A DNA stretch of 64,000 nucleotides, from assembly GCF_022539505.1 (NCBI RefSeq), contig NW_025900013.1, positions 24,765 to 88,764 on the forward strand. Direction: 5' to 3'. Every line of letters begins with the position of its first letter. Positions within the stretch are counted from its first letter, which is position 1. Under the pieces are notes generated by a model. It had not been told where the DNA came from. It did not search any database and saw nothing but the letters and a program-made list of their open reading frames with translations. Of this stretch, positions 53,829 to 63,846 are shown piece by piece. Made by a program: the position numbers and the translations under genes. The DNA is from Lolium rigidum (taxonomy: Eukaryota; Streptophyta; Magnoliopsida; Poales; Poaceae).

Positions 53829-54227
53829 CTACTGATATATCTTTGCAAATGGCTGATAAATCTACTGCTATTCCTGTTGGTATATGTGAGGATGTTCCTG
53901 TACAAGTTACTAATAACTGCTTGATATTAACTGATTTTGTTGTGTTGGAAATGCCTGAAGATGATAATATGTCTATTATTCTTGGGAGACCTTAACACCG
54001 CAGGGGCTGTTATTGATTGCAATAAAGGAAAGGTTACTTTCAATGTTGATGATAGGGAGCACACCGTCTATTTCCCCAAGAGGATTGAAAAGGCATGTGG
54101 AGTTAATACTATTTCTAATGTGAGAACTATCAAAGTCGGAACTATCGATTGTCCAATATATGAGCCTAAAGAAGAATATCAAACTCTTGTGATTGGAACC
54201 ATATCAATACAATTCAAGGTAACATGA
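53829..54227 (+). pseudogene. RLG5 protease, second part
   Basis: The RLG5 frame resumes after the GATAC duplication: DISLQMADKSTAIPVGICED, then FVVLEMPEDDNMSIILGRP. A small deletion then produces TAA at about 53994, and the remainder (NTAGAVIDCNKGKVTFNVDD, VYFPKRIEKACG) lies in the frame ending at 54227. It joins to 29380-29470 across RLG6. RT does not follow. Confidence 0.8.
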
Positions 54228-55016
54228 TTGATTTGAAGTTTATTTCTTCATATGCTATGTAAAATTTATTTGGTGGCAAGACTTGATCAACCTTGTTAAC
54301 AAATACTTTTTATATGCATAGTGGAGGTAAATAACATCTCTTTCTTCCTCCACTTGTTCTACTTGCTGTAGCACTTTTGTTTTGAAAAGTTCTTTAGTTA
54401 ATTGGAGATTTCAAAAAATTTCCTGCCCAGTAATAATAAACTTAATACCCAGAAATGTGCATTTTTCAAAGTTTTCAAAAATTCACAAAAATTATACCGT
54501 TGGTCCTATTTTTCGACGAGGCACCTGGGAGCACCTAGGGATGACCAGTGGGGTACCCCAGGGTGGCACCCCACAGGCTGGCGCGGCCGAGCAAGGGGGC
54601 GCGCCACCCCGGTGTGTGGGCCCCCTTTACCCCACTTCAGCATCTCTTCCTCCCACACTCTTCTCTCTCCCGAAAAAATCGACACCAGCCTTCCTCTCAC
54701 TCGTGTTTTTGCTCAAGAACTCCAGATTTCTTGATCTCTTTGCTCAGCCCAGATTTCTGTCCGAAATTTGGCACATTTGCTCTTCGGTATGTGACTCCTC
54801 CAACCATCCAAGTAGAATTTTGTTTGGTTGAGTATATCTTGAATATTTTGCTGCTGTAGGTAACATGTTTAGTGAGCTTGCATGCTTGTTCTAAGTGGTA
54901 GAAACTAGTTTTGATGCATGATTAGTACTCTAGCAAGTTCTTATGGTAGTTTCCCTCAATTATATGTCACCAAATCAAATTTTATATTGTTTGTTGAAAA
55001 ATTTCAGAAAAGGGGG
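54228..55016 (+). other. Non-coding block between protease and ATHILA ORF-1 of RLG5
   Basis: It replaces the RT-integrase region. A GC-rich LTR-like segment (GGCGCGGCCGAGCAAGGGGG near 54578, then GTGTGTGGGCCCCC) is followed by CT-rich sequence and, just before the ORF, TTGAAAAATTTCAG (54993-55006), a plausible splice acceptor. It may be the leader of a subgenomic or spliced mRNA. Long frames in it (for example 54382-54831) look incidental. Confidence 0.5.
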
Positions 55017-56120
55017 ATGGACAACTTTAACTTTGGAGAAGTGTTCCAAGGGGAGACAACAAGCACGGGGAGGCCCTCGAGGTCATCCACCCGATTCAGG
55101 CCATCCTACAATGAGGACCTCATCGCACCAAGCTTCGCACCCGAGGAGGACAATGGAGTCCCCAATGCTGCATCCTTTCCATGCTATGACTTTTTGGGTA
55201 ATGCAGGGTTGTTGGATGATTTCTTGACCCTCGTCGGTAAGGCGGGTTTAACCACCTATGTGGAAGATGAGAGTGAGCAATACTACACGCTCACTAAAAT
55301 CTTTGTGGAGAGCTTCAAGTTCAACAATAAGCATTTTCGCCCGACCGTAGACTTTAAGATCTATGGTAAGCCTATTACTATGAAGTTGGAAATATTTTGT
55401 GCTGCATTGGGTATTGCCCCTGTAGGTACAGCAAGGAAGATTGAGGACAACCCCAAGAAATTGCTGGAGCTCTATCGAGAGATCACCAACGATGATTGTC
55501 GCACCATTCAGCGTGGCAAGATAAGAAACATTCAACTCCCCGCCATTAAGTATTTTGCTTATTATATCGGTACTAGCATTCTTGGTAGGGAGAACACTAG
55601 CAACATATCTAGCTATCACCTTGGTTTCTTAATTGCTGCACTCACTGGGGACACGCCTTATCATCTTTGTGCTCTTGTTGCTCGCCGCTTGTCTAACAAG
55701 GGGCCTATATTTGGAGGAATTATTGCTTCGCGCGTTTTAGCATATTTAGAGCTTCCTCTTGACCCTAATGATGTGAGAATAACTCCTATGAGGCTTGATA
55801 TTGCTGCTATGAAGAGTCATCAATTTGTTACAGCTGACTCTAGGTTAGATAATATTGTTTATAGAGTGTTGTTTGCTGACGGGGAAGAGAGGGAAGTCCC
55901 TTTGCCCCAACCAGATTTGTTCGGTATCAACAGGAAACCATGGTCGCGCTCTAAGGAGGAGGTGGATGAGAAGCTGAAGATACACAACTTCCACCAGCAG
56001 CATGACTCCGAGGACGCCGAGCCCTCCTACGACTACACCGTCACGTATCCGGGTGCTTCCTCTAGCACATACCCGGAATATGATCCATCTTCGTACTACT
56101 CATGGGCACCATGGGGTTGA
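55017..56120 (+). CDS. ATHILA ORF-1-like protein of RLG5
   Basis: 367 codons from the preferred ATG at 55017 (MDNFNFGEVFQGE), which follows a splice-acceptor-like TTTCAG; an in-frame ATG at 54918 would add 33 residues of leader-like sequence. The core (KIYGKPITMKLEIFCAALGI, RGKIRNIQLPAIKYFAYYIG, TSILGRENTSNISSYHLGFL, GPIFGGIIASRVLAYLEL) resembles the plant retrotransposon ATHILA ORF-1 family, which lies downstream of pol. The C-terminus is Ser/Tyr/Pro-rich. There is no signal peptide and no membrane helix. It is fully open, unlike the other genes of the nest. The biochemical role is unknown; it occupies the envelope position. Confidence 0.65.
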   Translation: MDNFNFGEVFQGETTSTGRPSRSSTRFRPSYNEDLIAPSFAPEEDNGVPNAASFPCYDFLGNAGLLDDFLTLVGKAGLTTYVEDESEQYYTLTKIFVESFKFNNKHFRPTVDFKIYGKPITMKLEIFCAALGIAPVGTARKIEDNPKKLLELYREITNDDCRTIQRGKIRNIQLPAIKYFAYYIGTSILGRENTSNISSYHLGFLIAALTGDTPYHLCALVARRLSNKGPIFGGIIASRVLAYLELPLDPNDVRITPMRLDIAAMKSHQFVTADSRLDNIVYRVLFADGEEREVPLPQPDLFGINRKPWSRSKEEVDEKLKIHNFHQQHDSEDAEPSYDYTVTYPGASSSTYPEYDPSSYYSWAPWG

Positions 56121-58466
56121 TCTCCACTTAGGCCAAAAGCCTAAGCTTGGGGGCAGGTATACCAGCATCACTCATTCTTTGCATATTATGGGTGCTGGAT
56201 ACTTGTACATACTTGTTTAGTTTCTTTGAGTGGTTTTCTAATGAGAGGGAGATGATATTTGGGGAAGTGCTGCCTGAAAACAGATTCTGGACTGTTACCA
56301 AAAAAATTCGTGCGCCCAGCCAGAACGTTATTTTGAGCTGCCAATTTTTGTGCATGTTCCCCAGGTTGTTATCTAACTTTCATTAGTTGAACACTTTTCG
56401 AGCTGAGCAACGGAAGATTTTTGTAAAAATCGATTGCTGTACTGCTGTCAAGTTTTGGCAGATTTCTGCCATCTTGCTTTTCTGTGTTTCTTTTAGTTTT
56501 CATTTTCTTGTTCTTGCTTTGTTTCTTTCCTAAAACACAAAAAGACCAAAAATATTTCTGTTGTTTCTCTTCACCATTTGTTTATTTTGATTCTTGCATT
56601 TGTTTCGCTTTATTTGCTATTGCTAGTTTGCTATAAGAAAACCCAAAAAGATTTTGCTTTGTTTGCTTGTTTCCTTTTGTTCTTGTTCTCAAATTCGAAA
56701 ACACCAAAAATATTTGCTGTTCTTCTTTGGTTTGTAAAGTTCATTATGAGTTCAATGGTCTTCGGTGGCTGGAGCGTGGTTTTCATTTCATATTATCCAA
56801 GCTACACAAGTGAAAAGGCAATAATGACGATCTACAACAATCTGATTGTGGTGAGAGGCTGGTATGAACTCTATTTTTTTCATTTTTGTACATATACTCA
56901 TCCATGTGAGCATGCTTAGTTGGTTCATGTGAGGTATATGTCATTTAAGAAAGTCTAGTAGTTCATGATCTCTCATGTTTAGCTCCAATTTATTAATATG
57001 AGTAGCATGTCATGGATGTTTGCTTGCATTGTTTTATTCATAGATAGGTATGATATTGTGGTATCCTCCTCTGAATAATTCGGTTGAATTAACTTGGCAC
57101 ATGCTCACGCATGCATATGACTGAACAAAAGTCAATTAAGCCTCGATGATTTACATTGCTTCAGAGTTCTCGTATCACTTTTATGCCTCAGTTAATTTAT
57201 TTTACCGCAAGCATGATTATGACGAGTCATCGCTCTCTTGATTTGTCGCTCCCTCGTCTTTTGCTAGCCTTCACTTGTACTGAGCGGGAACGCTGCTCGT
57301 GCTTCCAAACACATGAAAACCAAGTTATTCCAGAGTGTCCACCATAAATACCTATGCATGGCATTTCAAACCATTCCAAGTAAATTCTCATGTGCTACCT
57401 TTAAAACCTTCAAAATGCTTCTCAATTTGTGTTAATGTTTCATAGCTCATGAGGAAGTATGTGGTGTTTAACTTTCAACCATGTCATTTACTCTTGACGG
57501 ATTTTCATATGGACTAGTGGCACATCCGTTTATCCAATAATTTTGCAAAAAGAGCTGGCAATGGGGTTCCCAGCCCCGATTAATCAACTTTCACTAATAA
57601 TTCTCTTCACATGTTTTGCTCGATTCATCGGTAAGCAACTTAATTTTGCAAATAGACACTCCTCCATGGTATGTGATTGATGGAAGGCACCCGAGGATTC
57701 GGTTAGCCATGGCTTGTGTAAGCAAAGGTTGGGGGAGTGTCACCCATAATAAAACTAAAATACATGTGTAAACAAAAGAGAAGAGGGATGATCTACCTTG
57801 CTCGGTAGAGATAACGTCCTTCATGGGAGCTGCTCTTGAAAGTCCGGTTGGCGAGGTAGTTGGTGTACCCATTACCATTCGTTGACAACAACAAACACCT
57901 CTCAAAACAATTTTACTCCTGTTTTAAAAATGAAAAGCTCTAGCGCATGTTAATCCCCTGCTTCCCTCTGCGAAGGGTCAATCTTTTACTTTTACATTGA
58001 GTCTCCATCCTTTCTTTGAGCACTTTCTTGAGAGCACAACTGTCATTCTTAGTATAATATGCTTGTCTCAAAATATGATTGATTGTGGTATAACTTTGAT
58101 GTTTTTATCTTTGACAATCACTATTTCTAGTCTTTCTATGAACTTTAGAGGTGCCTGAGCATTTATGTTTTGCTGATCAAACATGGGCAAGCGATATACC
58201 ACTCTATCATACTCTTTTATGAGCATTGCAATCCTGCTTATATACATGATTCATGATGCTTATTATTAATTGTTGGTACCTTTCCATGATTGATATAGCT
58301 ATTAGATGATCTTATTTGCATGTATCTTATTATGAACTGCCTAAGTGTTAGCCATAGCATGAGAATATTTACATCATATGAACAAATGTGTTCGTGAAAG
58401 TTCTTTTATCGCTCGATTGTTAACTGAATTGCTTGAGGACAAGCAATAAGCTAAGCTTGGGGGAGT
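56121..58466 (+). other. 3' non-coding region of RLG5
   Basis: A polypurine-like AAGCTTGGGGG lies at 56143-56153, 22 bp after the ORF stop; the functional tract is at 58453-58463 beside the LTR. The part from about 57150 to 58000 is collinear with the RLG6 3' region and includes the intact equivalent of the RLC1 target (57793-57797). Short frames such as 56578-56919 show no domain. Confidence 0.7.
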
Positions 58467-59865
58467 TGATACGTCCAAAACGTATCTACTTTCCCGAACA
58501 CTTTTGTTGTTGTTTTGCCTCTAATTTGTGTATTTTGGATGCAACTAACACGGACTAACGCTGTTTTCAGCAGAACTGTTCCGGTGTCTCGTTTTTGTGC
58601 ATAAATCCAACTTTCAGGAAAATCCTCGGAATTTATACGAAAGGTCCTATTTTTCCAGAAGACTCACGGAGCCAGAAGGGCAAGTCAGGGGGAGGCCCGA
58701 GGGCCCCACACCCTAGGGCGGCGCGGCCCAGGAGGGGGGCGTGCTACCCTAGCGTGTGGCCCCCTCGGCCGGCCTCTGACGCCCTCCTTCGGACTACTTA
58801 TCGGCCTTGACCTAAAAACGCACAGAGAGAAGTCGAAGTCGCCAGAAACCCTCCAGAACGCCGCCACATCGCGAAACTCCGTCTCGGGAGCCAGAAGTCT
58901 CCGTTCTGGCACTCCGCCGGGACGGGGAATTGGAGGAGACCATCACCATCATCACCACCGACGCCTCTCCATCGACCAGCCATGTTTCCCCCATCCATGT
59001 GTGAGTAATTCCCCCGTTGTAGGCTGAAGGGGATGGTAGGGATTGGATGAGATTGGTCATGTAATAGTGTAAGATTGTTAGGGCATAGTGCCTAGTGTCC
59101 GTAATTGGTACTTTGATGATATTGTTGCAACTTGTTATGCTTAATGCTTGTCACTAGGGCCCGAGTGCCATGATCTCAGATCTGAACATGTTATTATTTC
59201 ATCATGATATTCATTGTTTATGGTCTTACCTGCAAGTTGTATGCACATGTCGCTGTCCGGAACCAATGGCCCCGAAGTGACAGAAATCGGGACAACCGGA
59301 GGGGATGGTAGTGATGTGAGGATCACATGTGTTCACGAAGTGTTAATGCTTTGCTCCGGTGCTCTATTAAAAGGAGTACCTTAATATCCAGTAGATTCCC
59401 TTGAGGCCCGGCTGCCACCGGCTGGTAGGACAAAAGATGTTGTGCAAGTTTCTCATTGCGAGCACGTACGACTATAATTGGAACACATGCCTATTGATTG
59501 CTTTGTACTTAGACACCGTTTTATTATTATCTCGCAAATGCCCCGCTTGATTGTTACATGAGTTTCTCTCATCCATGCAACGCCCATTATCCGTCCCCGT
59601 GCCTACGATATTTTAATCCTGCTGTTTACTATAATCACTACTTCTGTCTCTGTTACTCTGCTGATGTTATTTCACTACTGCTACTGTTACAAAACTGTTA
59701 CTACTGATAAACTCTTGCGAGCAAGTCTGTTTTCAGGTGCAGCCGAATTGACAACTCCGATGTTAAGGCTTTCAAGTATTCTTTGTCTCCCCTTGTGTCG
59801 AATCAATAAATTGGGTTTTACTACCCACGAAGACTGCTGCGATCCCCTATACTTGTGGGTTATCA
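58467..59865 (+). repeat. 3' LTR of RLG5
   Basis: 1399 bp, the same ends as 25732-27130, followed by the TSD GCGCC (59866-59870). Confidence 0.93.
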
Positions 59866-60144
59866 GCGCCTCGTCGCCCCACTTCGTATCCCCTTCGGTC
59901 TTCTGAAAGCTTCGTGGAAAAATAAGACCCTGGGCGCTGATTTCGTCCAATTCCGAGAATATTTCCTTTGTAGGATTTCTGAAACCAAAAACAGCAGAAA
60001 ACAACAACTGGCTCTTCGGCATCTCGTCAATAGGTTAGTGCCGGAAAATGCATAATAATGACATAAAGTGTGTATAAAACATGTGAGTATCATCATAAAA
60101 GTAGCATGGAACATAAGAAATTATAGATACGTTTGAGACGTATC
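59866..60144 (-). repeat. 5' LTR of RLG4, outer part
   Basis: It continues the RLG4 LTR after RLG5 and matches 19056-19336. The plus strand ends GTTTGAGACGTATCA. The following bases, CACAC, do not match the left flank of RLG4. Confidence 0.9.
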
Positions 60145-60403
60145 ACACACCATGACCATCAGGGAGTGTAAGTGCACCTCCCAGTCAAATTCCCCGACTC
60201 GCTCTCCCTCCCTACTGGGTCTCCTCTCGACCACTGCGTGAATCTACAGCTTTGTCCAGTGGCCATAATTAGCTTCGTAACATTTTGTTTCCCCCGGGCG
60301 TGCAAGCTCTGTTTTTTGTGTTTAGATAATATGTTGTAACTTTTGCGGACGTTGTGTGTGCCTTGTAACCCTGTTGTCTCTTGCACGCTCATAGGTTGCA
60401 AAG
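60145..60403. other. Spacer between RLG4 and RLG7
   Basis: 259 bp of mixed composition with no repeat signature and no credible ORF. It may be the original genomic DNA or an unidentified element fragment. It is not similar to the sequence left of RLG4. Confidence 0.4.
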
Positions 60404-61985
60404 TGATACGTTTCAAACGTATCTATAATTTTTGATGCTCCATGCTTGTTTTACACCAATTCTACTATGTTATACTTGGACTTCGTTACACTTTTATACA
60501 TTTTCCGGCACTAACCTATTGGAAAGATGCCACGGTGCCAGTTCCTTGTTTTCTGCTGTTTTTGGTTTCAGAAAATTTGTACATGAAATATTCTCGGAAT
60601 TGGACAAAACTAAAGCCGAAGTCAATATTTTACCGTAACGAAGCCGGAGACCGAAGGGTGGAAGAAGAGGCACAGTAGGGCGGCCACGCCTGCCCTAGGC
60701 GTGGCCCCAACCTTGGTCACGCTAAGGGATGGTGTGGGCCCCCTGGCCTCCACCGACCTCGCCCTTCCACCTATATATACATCTTCTCGGCAAAACCCTA
60801 AACACCCGAGTCTCCATCCATGAAAAGTTCCGTCACGGCAGCCATCGCAGAACACATTTTGGGAGGGTTCTGAAGTTCTTCCCAGCACCTACCGGAGGGG
60901 AAAATCATCGCCGGAGGCATCTACATCATCATGCCCGCCTCTGAAGTGATGCGTGAGTAGTTCATCCCTGGACTATGGGTCCATAAAAGTAGCTATATGG
61001 TTGTCTTCTCTAATTTGGCCTCATGTTTATATCTCGTGAGCTGCCTATCATGATAAAGATCATCTTTATGTAATGTTACATGTTGTGTTTGCTGGGATCC
61101 AATGAATTTTGAATAATATGGTTGAGATTGATGTCAAATGTTATTTGTGATCTTGCATGCTCACCGTTGCTAGTAGATTCTTTGGCCAAGTAGATGCTTG
61201 TGACTCTAGAAGTATTTATGATCGATAGTGGGTTCATGCCTCTAGTTTTCTGGAAGAGTAACAATAACTTCTAAGATTGTAGATGTGTTGTTGCTACTAG
61301 GGAGAAAACAATAATGTTTTATCCAAGGGTAATTCTATTGTTTACTTTACACACAATGCTTAATGCAATTATCTGTTGCTTGCACCTTAATACTGAAAGG
61401 GGTGCGGACGCTAATCGGAAGGTGGATTATTAGTCATAGACGCAGCTAGATTACGGTCTATGTATTATGTTGTAATGCCCAAACGAATCTCATAGTAGTC
61501 GTCTTTCTATGTATGATATTTATTTTGTCAATTGCCCAGCTGTAATTTGTTCACCCAACATGCTATTATCTTTATGGAGAGACACCACTAGTGAACTGTG
61601 GACCCCGGTCCTTTTATTTTACACTGATAAATTCAACCACTGCAGTCCTGCTCTGTTTAATTATTGCAAACTCTATTCTCTTTAATTACTGCAAACATCT
61701 CCTTCCACTCGATACATTTACTCCTTTGATTCAGCAAAATCAGTGAGATTGACAACCTGACTGTGAGTTGGGGCAAAGTATTGCTATTGTGTTGTGTGCA
61801 TGTTCCACGTTGTTGCTGACTCCGGTAGTGCGTCCTGCCAATAGTCAGCCAGCAACACCTTCAAAATTCACTCCTTTCTTCTACTGGTCGATTAAACCTT
61901 GGTTTCTTACTGAGGGAAAACTTGCTGCTATGCTCAAAACACCTTCCTCTTCAGGTTTCCCAACTGCTTGTACCGAGCACCATCA
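60404..61985 (+). repeat. 5' LTR of RLG7
   Basis: 1582 bp with TG...CA ends (TGATACG to GAGCACCATCA). It holds a TATA box at 60771-60780 (CTATATATAC) after the GC-rich GGGCCCCC segment. Confidence 0.87.
60771..60780 (+). promoter_or_regulatory. TATA box of the RLG7 LTR
   Basis: CTATATATAC, 367 bp into the LTR, downstream of the GC-rich block. Confidence 0.55.
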
Positions 61986-61993
61986 AGACTTCC

Positions 61994-62011
61994 TGGCGCC
62001 GTTGCCGGGGA
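61994..62011 (+). other. Primer-binding site of RLG7 (tRNA-Asp type)
   Basis: TGGCGCCGTTGCCGGGGA, 8 bp after the LTR end. Confidence 0.87.
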
Positions 62012-62175
62012 GAAAGATGATTTCTGCAAGGGGAGTCTCTCAACTCCAATCTCTTTACTTTGTTATTGTTTTGCTTAGTTTTATTTATTTTATCTTGTTT
62101 TCTTCTCTATATCAAAAACACAAAAAATAGTTTCTATTGTAGTTGTTATTTTCTTGCTTTACTTTTTAGCTCATT

Positions 62176-62343
62176 ATGTTTATCCCTAAGTATGTTCCGA
62201 AAGACATATCAATAGGTAGTGGTTCTTTAAATGGGAGAGATAACATTGAAGAACTCTTTAATCATGTTACTAAGCATAAAGAAATTGAGGATAAATCCCT
62301 AGTAGAACTTGCTCCTAACTATGAAACTGCTGCAGTTAGTTAG
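62176..62343 (+). pseudogene. Short 5' coding remnant of RLG7
   Basis: 55 codons from the ATG at 62176 (MFIPKYVPKDISIGSGSLNG, ending NYETAAVS). It lies where the first ORF of this group starts but ends in TAG, and the element is truncated soon after. It differs from both the RLG3 ORF and RLG4 gag. No domain recognised. Confidence 0.35.
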
Positions 62344-62388
62344 TTCAAATGATGGAGGCTTGGTTTGTTAACCTTAACCCCACTAGTA

Positions 62389-62510
62389 AGATTGCACGTG
62401 TAACACACGTCTCTTAAAATATGTCATGTGTTTTCTTTAATCCTATTTGTGTTTTCTAAGTATTTTTTTTTCCAAATCATCTTAGTGGAGTAAACCCACT
62501 AGTAAGATTG
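62389..62510. repeat. 16-bp direct repeats flanking a 90-bp insert
   Basis: CCCACTAGTAAGATTG occurs at 62389-62404 and 62495-62510, both preceded by TAA(A/C). The intervening 90 bp are AT-rich. It coincides with the RLG7 truncation and may mark repair of a double-strand break, or a duplication created by a small insertion. Confidence 0.7.
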
Positions 62511-63464
62511 AAACGCTAATACGACCGTGGTACGTCCTATGTGCGCTTCATCACGATTGCCTCCGCAGTCCGGCCCGGCCCCCGCTCGATTGCCCAGTAG
62601 CGCCGCATACATCTACACCGTGCTACCTTCCTCTCGATCGCCAACGAATTTCTTGCGCTCCCCCAAGGCCCCAACCATCCCGGTTGGCCTTTCCCTGCCT
62701 TTCCCCGTCCTGTTAAATCCTCTAATTTCCTATTATGTTCCTCCTCTGTTCCTTGTTGGTGGCCACTAGCTCATCTGGACAAGGGAAGGCGGAGGAAACA
62801 GGACCAAAGGGTTGCGGCCTGCCAATCATTGGCCGAGCGTCCGGGCTGAGTAAGGCGGCGGCGCGTGCGAGCTACACGGCGCTCAGCGGCCTCGGCGAGA
62901 CATGCATGCAGAGCTGGGCAGCATTGTTACATCTGGGCTAGCAGAGCTGCACGCGTGTATATCTGATGGATTTGGGGGTGGCTACTGCCTTCTGAATTCT
63001 GATCTGTTATCTTCGTGATCATTTGTGAGTGTGTATTTTTCTTTTTCTTTTTGTGATCATTTATATCAGAAATTATCATTTTTTTCTTCAACAGCCGAAG
63101 CCTGCTTTCACCGATGCCCAGTTTGTGTTAGCCATCTACCATTGAATTGGCCGGCGTCCTGTATTTAGCACGACAATCAGTAGCGTCCGTCTCATATGCG
63201 TTGGAGACTGGAGTTTCAAACCTTAAACTGTATTTGTTGTAGGCTGAAGCTAAGTTAATATACGACTAACGAATAACCTGCTGGCCACTTTTGTGTGATT
63301 TAGTCAAGCATGATTTACGAAGATTAGGGTGTGCTCTGGAATAAGGGTGGCCATATAAAGTTTTAGTTCTTCTGCCAATTTGCATTTCCTGCTAAACCCA
63401 TTGAATTCAGATTTGCTATTCCACATAAATGCATTCTGATTGTTATCTGGCTATCCTATTGTAG
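62511..63464. other. Low-copy-looking sequence, no gene recognised
   Basis: A GC-rich first part (62520-62960) with short frames (62527-62769 and 62735-62941) of low-complexity Pro/Ser/Ala composition is followed by AT-rich, intron-like sequence. This resembles the first exon and intron of a grass gene, but no domain or reliable splice pair is seen. Confidence 0.25.
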
Positions 63465-63619
63465 GATCTTGTTCCTCACATGACATCATAGTGAAATTTG
63501 ACAGCTTGGTTATAAAAGAGGAAAGGAGTGCGATAGATTTGGTTCACATGAAACAGAAGAGTTGCATGTTAAAATGTCTTCTACATTCTGGACTATGGCC
63601 CCAAAAACCATGTAATTGA
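63465..63619 (+). CDS. Candidate exon of an unidentified gene
   Basis: After a splice-acceptor-like TATCCTATTGTAG (ending 63464) a frame of 51 codons is open (HDIIVKFDSLVIKEERSAID, then KQKSCMLKCLLHSGLW) up to a TGA at 63617-63619. The composition is protein-like, but no family is recognised and no strong donor is seen. Confidence 0.25.
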
Positions 63620-63670
63620 AGAGTATATTTTTCTATGTGTTGTACCGATAATTTATTTTTTCCTTTCCAG

Positions 63671-63846
63671 TGCATATTAGTCTTGATTCGGTGCAAACTA
63701 AAGTAAACCCTTTTTTCAAACAAAAAAATCATGTAGCTTTTTCTAGAAGAATAGACAAAGGGGAAAATGTAGTAAAATTTGTCTCCGGTGCTTCAGTTTG
63801 CACAAGATTTCTACTTGGAAGTGCTGATTCACATGGTCATGTACGA
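63671..63846 (+). CDS. Candidate exon of an unidentified gene
   Basis: It lies between a good acceptor (TTTTTTCCTTTCCAG, ending 63670) and a candidate donor (CGA|GTAAAATG at 63847). The frame encodes HISLDSVQTKVNPFFKQKNH, then ENVVKFVSGASVCTRFLLGS and ADSHGHVR. No family is recognised. With the upstream candidate it may belong to one low-copy gene running right out of the window. Confidence 0.3.

Larger units (their letters stand above)
25732..59865 (+). mobile_element. RLG5: Athila-like Gypsy element with ATHILA ORF-1 but no RT/integrase
   Basis: Both LTRs are 1399 bp (25732-27130 and 58467-59865), with a PBS at 27142-27159, a polypurine tract at 58453-58463 and the TSD GCGCC. Without RLG6 its body holds gag (27218-28897 and 29000-29340), a protease split by the RLG6 insertion (29380-29470 and 53829-54110), a GC-rich non-coding block and an ATHILA ORF-1-like gene (55017-56120). 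RT, RNase H and integrase are absent: the protease end is followed by ~700 bp of non-coding sequence. It is therefore non-autonomous. Confidence 0.92.
17745..60144 (-). mobile_element. RLG4: outermost Gypsy element of the nest (non-autonomous, gag and protease only)
   Basis: On the minus strand the order is 5' LTR (60144-59866 plus 25731-24416, split by RLG5), PBS, gag and protease remnants (24052-21951), a long 3' non-coding region, a polypurine tract (19351-19341) and a 3' LTR (19336-17745). LTR lengths are 1592 bp and, rejoined with one TSD copy removed, 1590 bp. No RT or integrase is present. The outer flanks do not match (TGCCG on the left, CACAC on the right), so no TSD is seen. It is the same broad family as RLG3 by LTR and 3' region. 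Confidence 0.88.
60404..62388 (+). mobile_element. RLG7: truncated Gypsy element of the RLG3/RLG4 group (5' LTR and leader)
   Basis: A complete 5' LTR (60404-61985), a PBS at 61994-62011 and the first ~380 bp of the interior are present, then element sequence stops. The LTR starts TGATACGTTTCAAACGTATC and shares blocks with RLG3 (for example CCCTGGACTATGGGTCCATA). No 3' LTR is in the window. The 5 bp before the LTR are CAAAG. Confidence 0.85.

Noticed and set aside
54382..54831. 149-codon frame before ATHILA ORF-1
   Set aside because: It spans the GC-rich leader block with an overlapping frame of similar length and no domain; read as non-coding.
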